A stretch of DNA of 16,610 nucleotides from NCBI GenBank assembly GCA_934101605.1, contig CAKORS010000020.1, positions 1 to 16,610 on the forward strand. The letters run 5' to 3'. A program made the position numbers and the translations under genes. Within the stretch, counting starts at the first letter, position 1, and each line of letters opens with the position of its first letter. Source of the stretch: an uncultured Bacilli bacterium. GTDB lineage: Bacteria > Bacillota_I > Bacilli_A > RF39 > UBA660. Shown piece by piece: positions 14,177 to 16,610 of the stretch. A model generated the notes under the pieces. It saw nothing but the letters and a program-made list of their open reading frames with translations, was not told the DNA's origin and ran no database searches.

Positions 14177-15517
14177 ATGAAAAAGACATGGACTGATATA
14201 TTTCAAGCTGATACAAATAAAAAAATAAAGTATTATAATACTAGTAACGATTATTCTGTTTTTCAAGATAAAGCTCTATTAGATTCTTTAAGAAATAAAA
14301 TAATTCAAAATATTATAGATAACGATATCCCAAGTAGTGAATATTTAACTGATTATATAAATAACGAAATAGATGCAACTCTAGAAGGATATGATTTAAC
14401 AAACTTAGAAAGAAATCATATTTTTAACTTAATAGATAATGAAATAAATGGATATGGACCAATAACAGAACTTTTAGAAGATAAAAATATTACAGAAATA
14501 ATGGTTAATGCCCCAGATGAAATTTATATTGAAATTGATGGTAAATTAATAAAAGATGATACTATATCATTCATAAATGATGACCATATAATAAGAACAA
14601 TTCAAAGAATGATAGAACCATTAGGAAGAACAATTGATGCATCACATCCGATGGTTGATTCAAGACTAAAAGATGGTTCCAGAATTAACGCAATAATTCC
14701 ACCACTTGCACTAAATGGACCAGTTATAACTATAAGAAAATTTAAACCTAACTTAAATACAGTTGAAGACCTTATAAGAAACGGAACATTAACTCCGTAT
14801 ATGGCAAGATTTTTAGAAGCATGTGTAGAAGCAAAACTAAATATTATTGTTTGTGGTGGAACTGGTAGTGGTAAAACTACAATATTAAATATACTATCAT
14901 CATTTATAAAAGAAGATGAAAGAATAATAACTATAGAAGATGCCGCAGAACTTCATTTAAATCAAAAAAATGTTGTAACTCTAGAAACAAGAAATACAAA
15001 TTATGATACTGAAGGAGAAATAACAATAAGAGATTTAGTTAGAAACTCTCTTCGTATGAGACCAGATAGAATTATAGTCGGAGAAGTTCGTGGTAAAGAA
15101 GCATTTGATATGCTTCAAGCAATGAATACAGGTCATGATGGATCTTTATCAACACTTCATGCAAATGGTGTTGTTGATGCTCTAAATAGATTAGAAACAA
15201 TGGTTTTAATGGGAGGAATAGAAATTCCTATTCTAGCTATAAGAGAATATATAGAAAAAGCAATAGATATAGTAGTAAATATTGAAAGATTATCAGATGG
15301 TAAAAGAAAAATAACTTCTATATCAGAAGTAATTGGACTTAAAGATGGTATGATAAAAACAAAAGAAATATTTGCTTTCAAACAAAAAGGATTAACTAAA
15401 TCAAATGAAGTAGATGGATCATTTATTCTTTATAAATATATACCAAAAGTATATGAAAAAATAAGAAATAAAGGAGTTCATTCAGTTGATGATATCTTTG
15501 AAAAACTAAAAGATTAA
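14177..15517 (+). CDS. tadA: Tad pilus assembly ATPase TadA/CpaF
   Basis: This 446-residue secretion ATPase of the type II/IV superfamily is the cytoplasmic hexameric motor for pilin polymerisation. Motifs in order: a helical N-terminal domain with E-I-N-G-Y-G-P-I near 95, the T-E-I-M-V-N-A-P segment near 108, Walker A G-G-T-G-S-G-K-T-T at 227-235, the Asp box I-I-T-I-E-D-A-A-E-L near 251, Walker B D-R-I-I-V-G-E-V-R-G near 297, and the His box S-T-L-H-A-N-G near 328. All are intact and of the CpaF/TadA type. I choose the ATG at 14177 because AAGGAGAG (14161-14168) precedes it. The frame is open upstream to a TTG at 14129, but that overlaps tadZ and has no ribosome site. The downstream neighbour is its membrane platform partner. 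Confidence 0.97.
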   Translation: MKKTWTDIFQADTNKKIKYYNTSNDYSVFQDKALLDSLRNKIIQNIIDNDIPSSEYLTDYINNEIDATLEGYDLTNLERNHIFNLIDNEINGYGPITELLEDKNITEIMVNAPDEIYIEIDGKLIKDDTISFINDDHIIRTIQRMIEPLGRTIDASHPMVDSRLKDGSRINAIIPPLALNGPVITIRKFKPNLNTVEDLIRNGTLTPYMARFLEACVEAKLNIIVCGGTGSGKTTILNILSSFIKEDERIITIEDAAELHLNQKNVVTLETRNTNYDTEGEITIRDLVRNSLRMRPDRIIVGEVRGKEAFDMLQAMNTGHDGSLSTLHANGVVDALNRLETMVLMGGIEIPILAIREYIEKAIDIVVNIERLSDGKRKITSISEVIGLKDGMIKTKEIFAFKQKGLTKSNEVDGSFILYKYIPKVYEKIRNKGVHSVDDIFEKLKD

Positions 15518-15534
15518 AATAAAGAGGTGAGATT

Positions 15535-16533
15535 ATGAGTTATATATTAAATAAAGCAATAAAAATACTATTTTTAATAATACTAATTATTGTTTTATTT
15601 GTTGTAATAAAAATCTCCAAAACAATAAAAAAAGAAAAAAGAATTACTAGATTTTCAACTAAGTCTTTAACAACTAAAACAACTTCTTTTGCAGAAAAAG
15701 TATCGCTAGAAAAAGAAAAACTGTTAGAAAAAGTATCTAAACTTACAAATAAATTATTATTAAATAAAATTCTAAAAAGAATTTATAAAGAAAGCTTTAA
15801 ATATAGTGAAGAAAAAGAATTAGACATTTTTATATCTAAAAAAATAATCGCAGGAATACTAGGAATCCTAATAGTCATATTATCAGATATCTTAAGATTA
15901 AGAGATATAAGAATTATACAACTATTATTCGGGGGATTTATTGGTTTTATAATTCCTGATGTGTTGATGCTAATACACCATAAAACAACTGAAAAAGATA
16001 TGGAAAATGATCTATTAAAAGCTATTATAATAATGAATAATGCATTTAAATCAGGAAGAAGTATTATGCAAGCAATAGAACTTGTAGGAAATGAACTTAA
16101 TACACCAATTGGTAAAGAATTTAAAAAAATGTTTATTGATTTAACATATGGACTAGAATTAGAAACAGTATTTGATAGATTTTATAAAAGAGTTAATGTA
16201 GAAGAAATAAAATATATGACATCAACTCTAGTAATAATAAATAAAACTGGAGGAAATATTGTAAAAATATTTTCATCTATAGAACAAGAATTCTATGAAA
16301 GAAGAAGATTAAAACAAGAATTAGAATCTCAAACATCATTATCAAAACTAATATTTATAATTCTTATCATCATGCCAATAGTAGTATTCTTATCAATATT
16401 TATATTAAATAAAGATTATTTTAATATATTCTTAACTAATAATATAGGAAAAATTTTATTACTTATTATATTAAGTTTATATTTATTATATATTATAATA
16501 ATAAGAAAAATAACCAATATGAAAGTGTGGTAA
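15535..16533 (+). CDS. tadB: Tad pilus inner-membrane platform protein TadB
   Basis: This 332-residue polytopic membrane protein carries a T2SSF (GspF-like) domain. It has an N-terminal membrane helix (about 8-25), then a basic, charged cytoplasmic stretch (about 30-100) and two central hydrophobic segments (about 107-145). The cytoplasmic four-helix core (about 150-268) includes A-F-K-S-G-R-S-I-M-Q-A-I-E and K-T-G-G-N-I-V-K-I-F, the usual platform-protein patterns. Two further membrane helices lie near the C terminus (about 272-292 and 302-325). It should sit in the cell membrane beside TadC and couple the TadA motor to pilin extraction. The ATG has AGAGGTGA at 15522-15529. It follows tadA by 17 bases and is followed by the next gene after 1 base. 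Confidence 0.92.
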   Translation: MSYILNKAIKILFLIILIIVLFVVIKISKTIKKEKRITRFSTKSLTTKTTSFAEKVSLEKEKLLEKVSKLTNKLLLNKILKRIYKESFKYSEEKELDIFISKKIIAGILGILIVILSDILRLRDIRIIQLLFGGFIGFIIPDVLMLIHHKTTEKDMENDLLKAIIIMNNAFKSGRSIMQAIELVGNELNTPIGKEFKKMFIDLTYGLELETVFDRFYKRVNVEEIKYMTSTLVIINKTGGNIVKIFSSIEQEFYERRRLKQELESQTSLSKLIFIILIIMPIVVFLSIFILNKDYFNIFLTNNIGKILLLIILSLYLLYIIIIRKITNMKVW

Positions 16534-16534
16534 T

Positions 16535-16610
16535 ATGAAAAGAAAACATGTTATAGGAGAAAAAATATATAGTAAAAAACAAATAGAATATGTAACTAAT
16601 AAAGTTAATC
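16535..16610 (+). CDS. tadC: Start of probable TadC platform protein (3' truncated by window edge)
   Basis: An ATG at 16535, one base after the tadB stop, opens a frame that stays open to the window end (25 residues, lysine-rich, no membrane segment yet). The sequence itself is too short to identify. The tadC call rests on the near-universal tadA-tadB-tadC gene order and on the tight spacing. Translation is probably coupled to tadB. Confidence 0.4.
   Translation, partial: MKRKHVIGEKIYSKKQIEYVTNKVN

Noticed and set aside
1..16610. Mycoplasma-type code with UGA as Trp
   Set aside because: Trp is encoded by UGG in conserved places, and UGA closes several genes at sensible positions, for example 12745-12747 and 14158-14160.
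1..16610. CRISPR arrays, tRNA or rRNA genes, insertion sequences, riboswitch leaders
   Set aside because: No regularly spaced repeats, tRNA cloverleaf signatures, transposase motifs or long structured leaders were seen; the mapped leaders are only about 10-20 bases.

Overview
The window looks like a chromosomal segment of a very A+T-rich, single-membrane (monoderm) Bacillota, probably one of the uncultured gut Bacilli or Erysipelotrichia-like lineages near RF39. The reasons are: roughly a quarter G+C by eye; strong AGGTGATA-type ribosome binding sites; a Gram-positive PolC replicase; a rel-dtd pair; and a Tad pilus locus with no outer-membrane gene in view. UGG is used for Trp and UGA as a stop (for example at 12747 and 14160), so this is the standard bacterial code and not a Mycoplasma code. 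The taxonomic placement is inference.

Region 1 (1-2995) is a housekeeping block. It holds the end of a probable truB, a small ComN-like post-transcriptional regulator, the bifunctional (p)ppGpp synthetase/hydrolase Rel, and the D-aminoacyl-tRNA deacylase Dtd. The last three are tightly packed with overlaps, and the block ends in an intrinsic terminator that overlaps the dtd stop codon.

Region 2 (3027-4410) is a self-contained transcription unit. It has a near-consensus promoter, two tandem paralogous secreted or membrane-anchored beta-rich proteins, and a weak terminator. The pair resembles the camelysin/TasA type of surface protein only in general architecture. It is the least explained part of the window.

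Region 3 (4457-9740) pairs an unrecognised 283-residue cytoplasmic protein with polC. A strong hairpin closes it and is shared with a convergent small DUF192-family gene on the minus strand (9732-10046).

Region 4 (10110-12479) is a thymidylate/folate operon of tmk, thyA and folA, read from its own promoter. It carries out dUMP to dTMP to dTDP and recycles dihydrofolate. The ThyA is unusually long and the DHFR departs from consensus at several positions.

Region 5 (12498-16610, running off the end) is a Tad/Flp type IVb pilus operon with a good promoter. In order it encodes a Flp-type pilin, a TadE-like pseudopilin, a second pseudopilin, a MinD/TadZ-like ATPase, the TadA/CpaF secretion ATPase, TadB, and the start of a probable TadC. 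The assembly ATPase and the inner-membrane platform are present. No prepilin peptidase, CpaB or secretin is seen inside the window.

No tRNA, rRNA, CRISPR array, insertion sequence or phage gene was seen, and there is no gene-free stretch longer than 300 bases.
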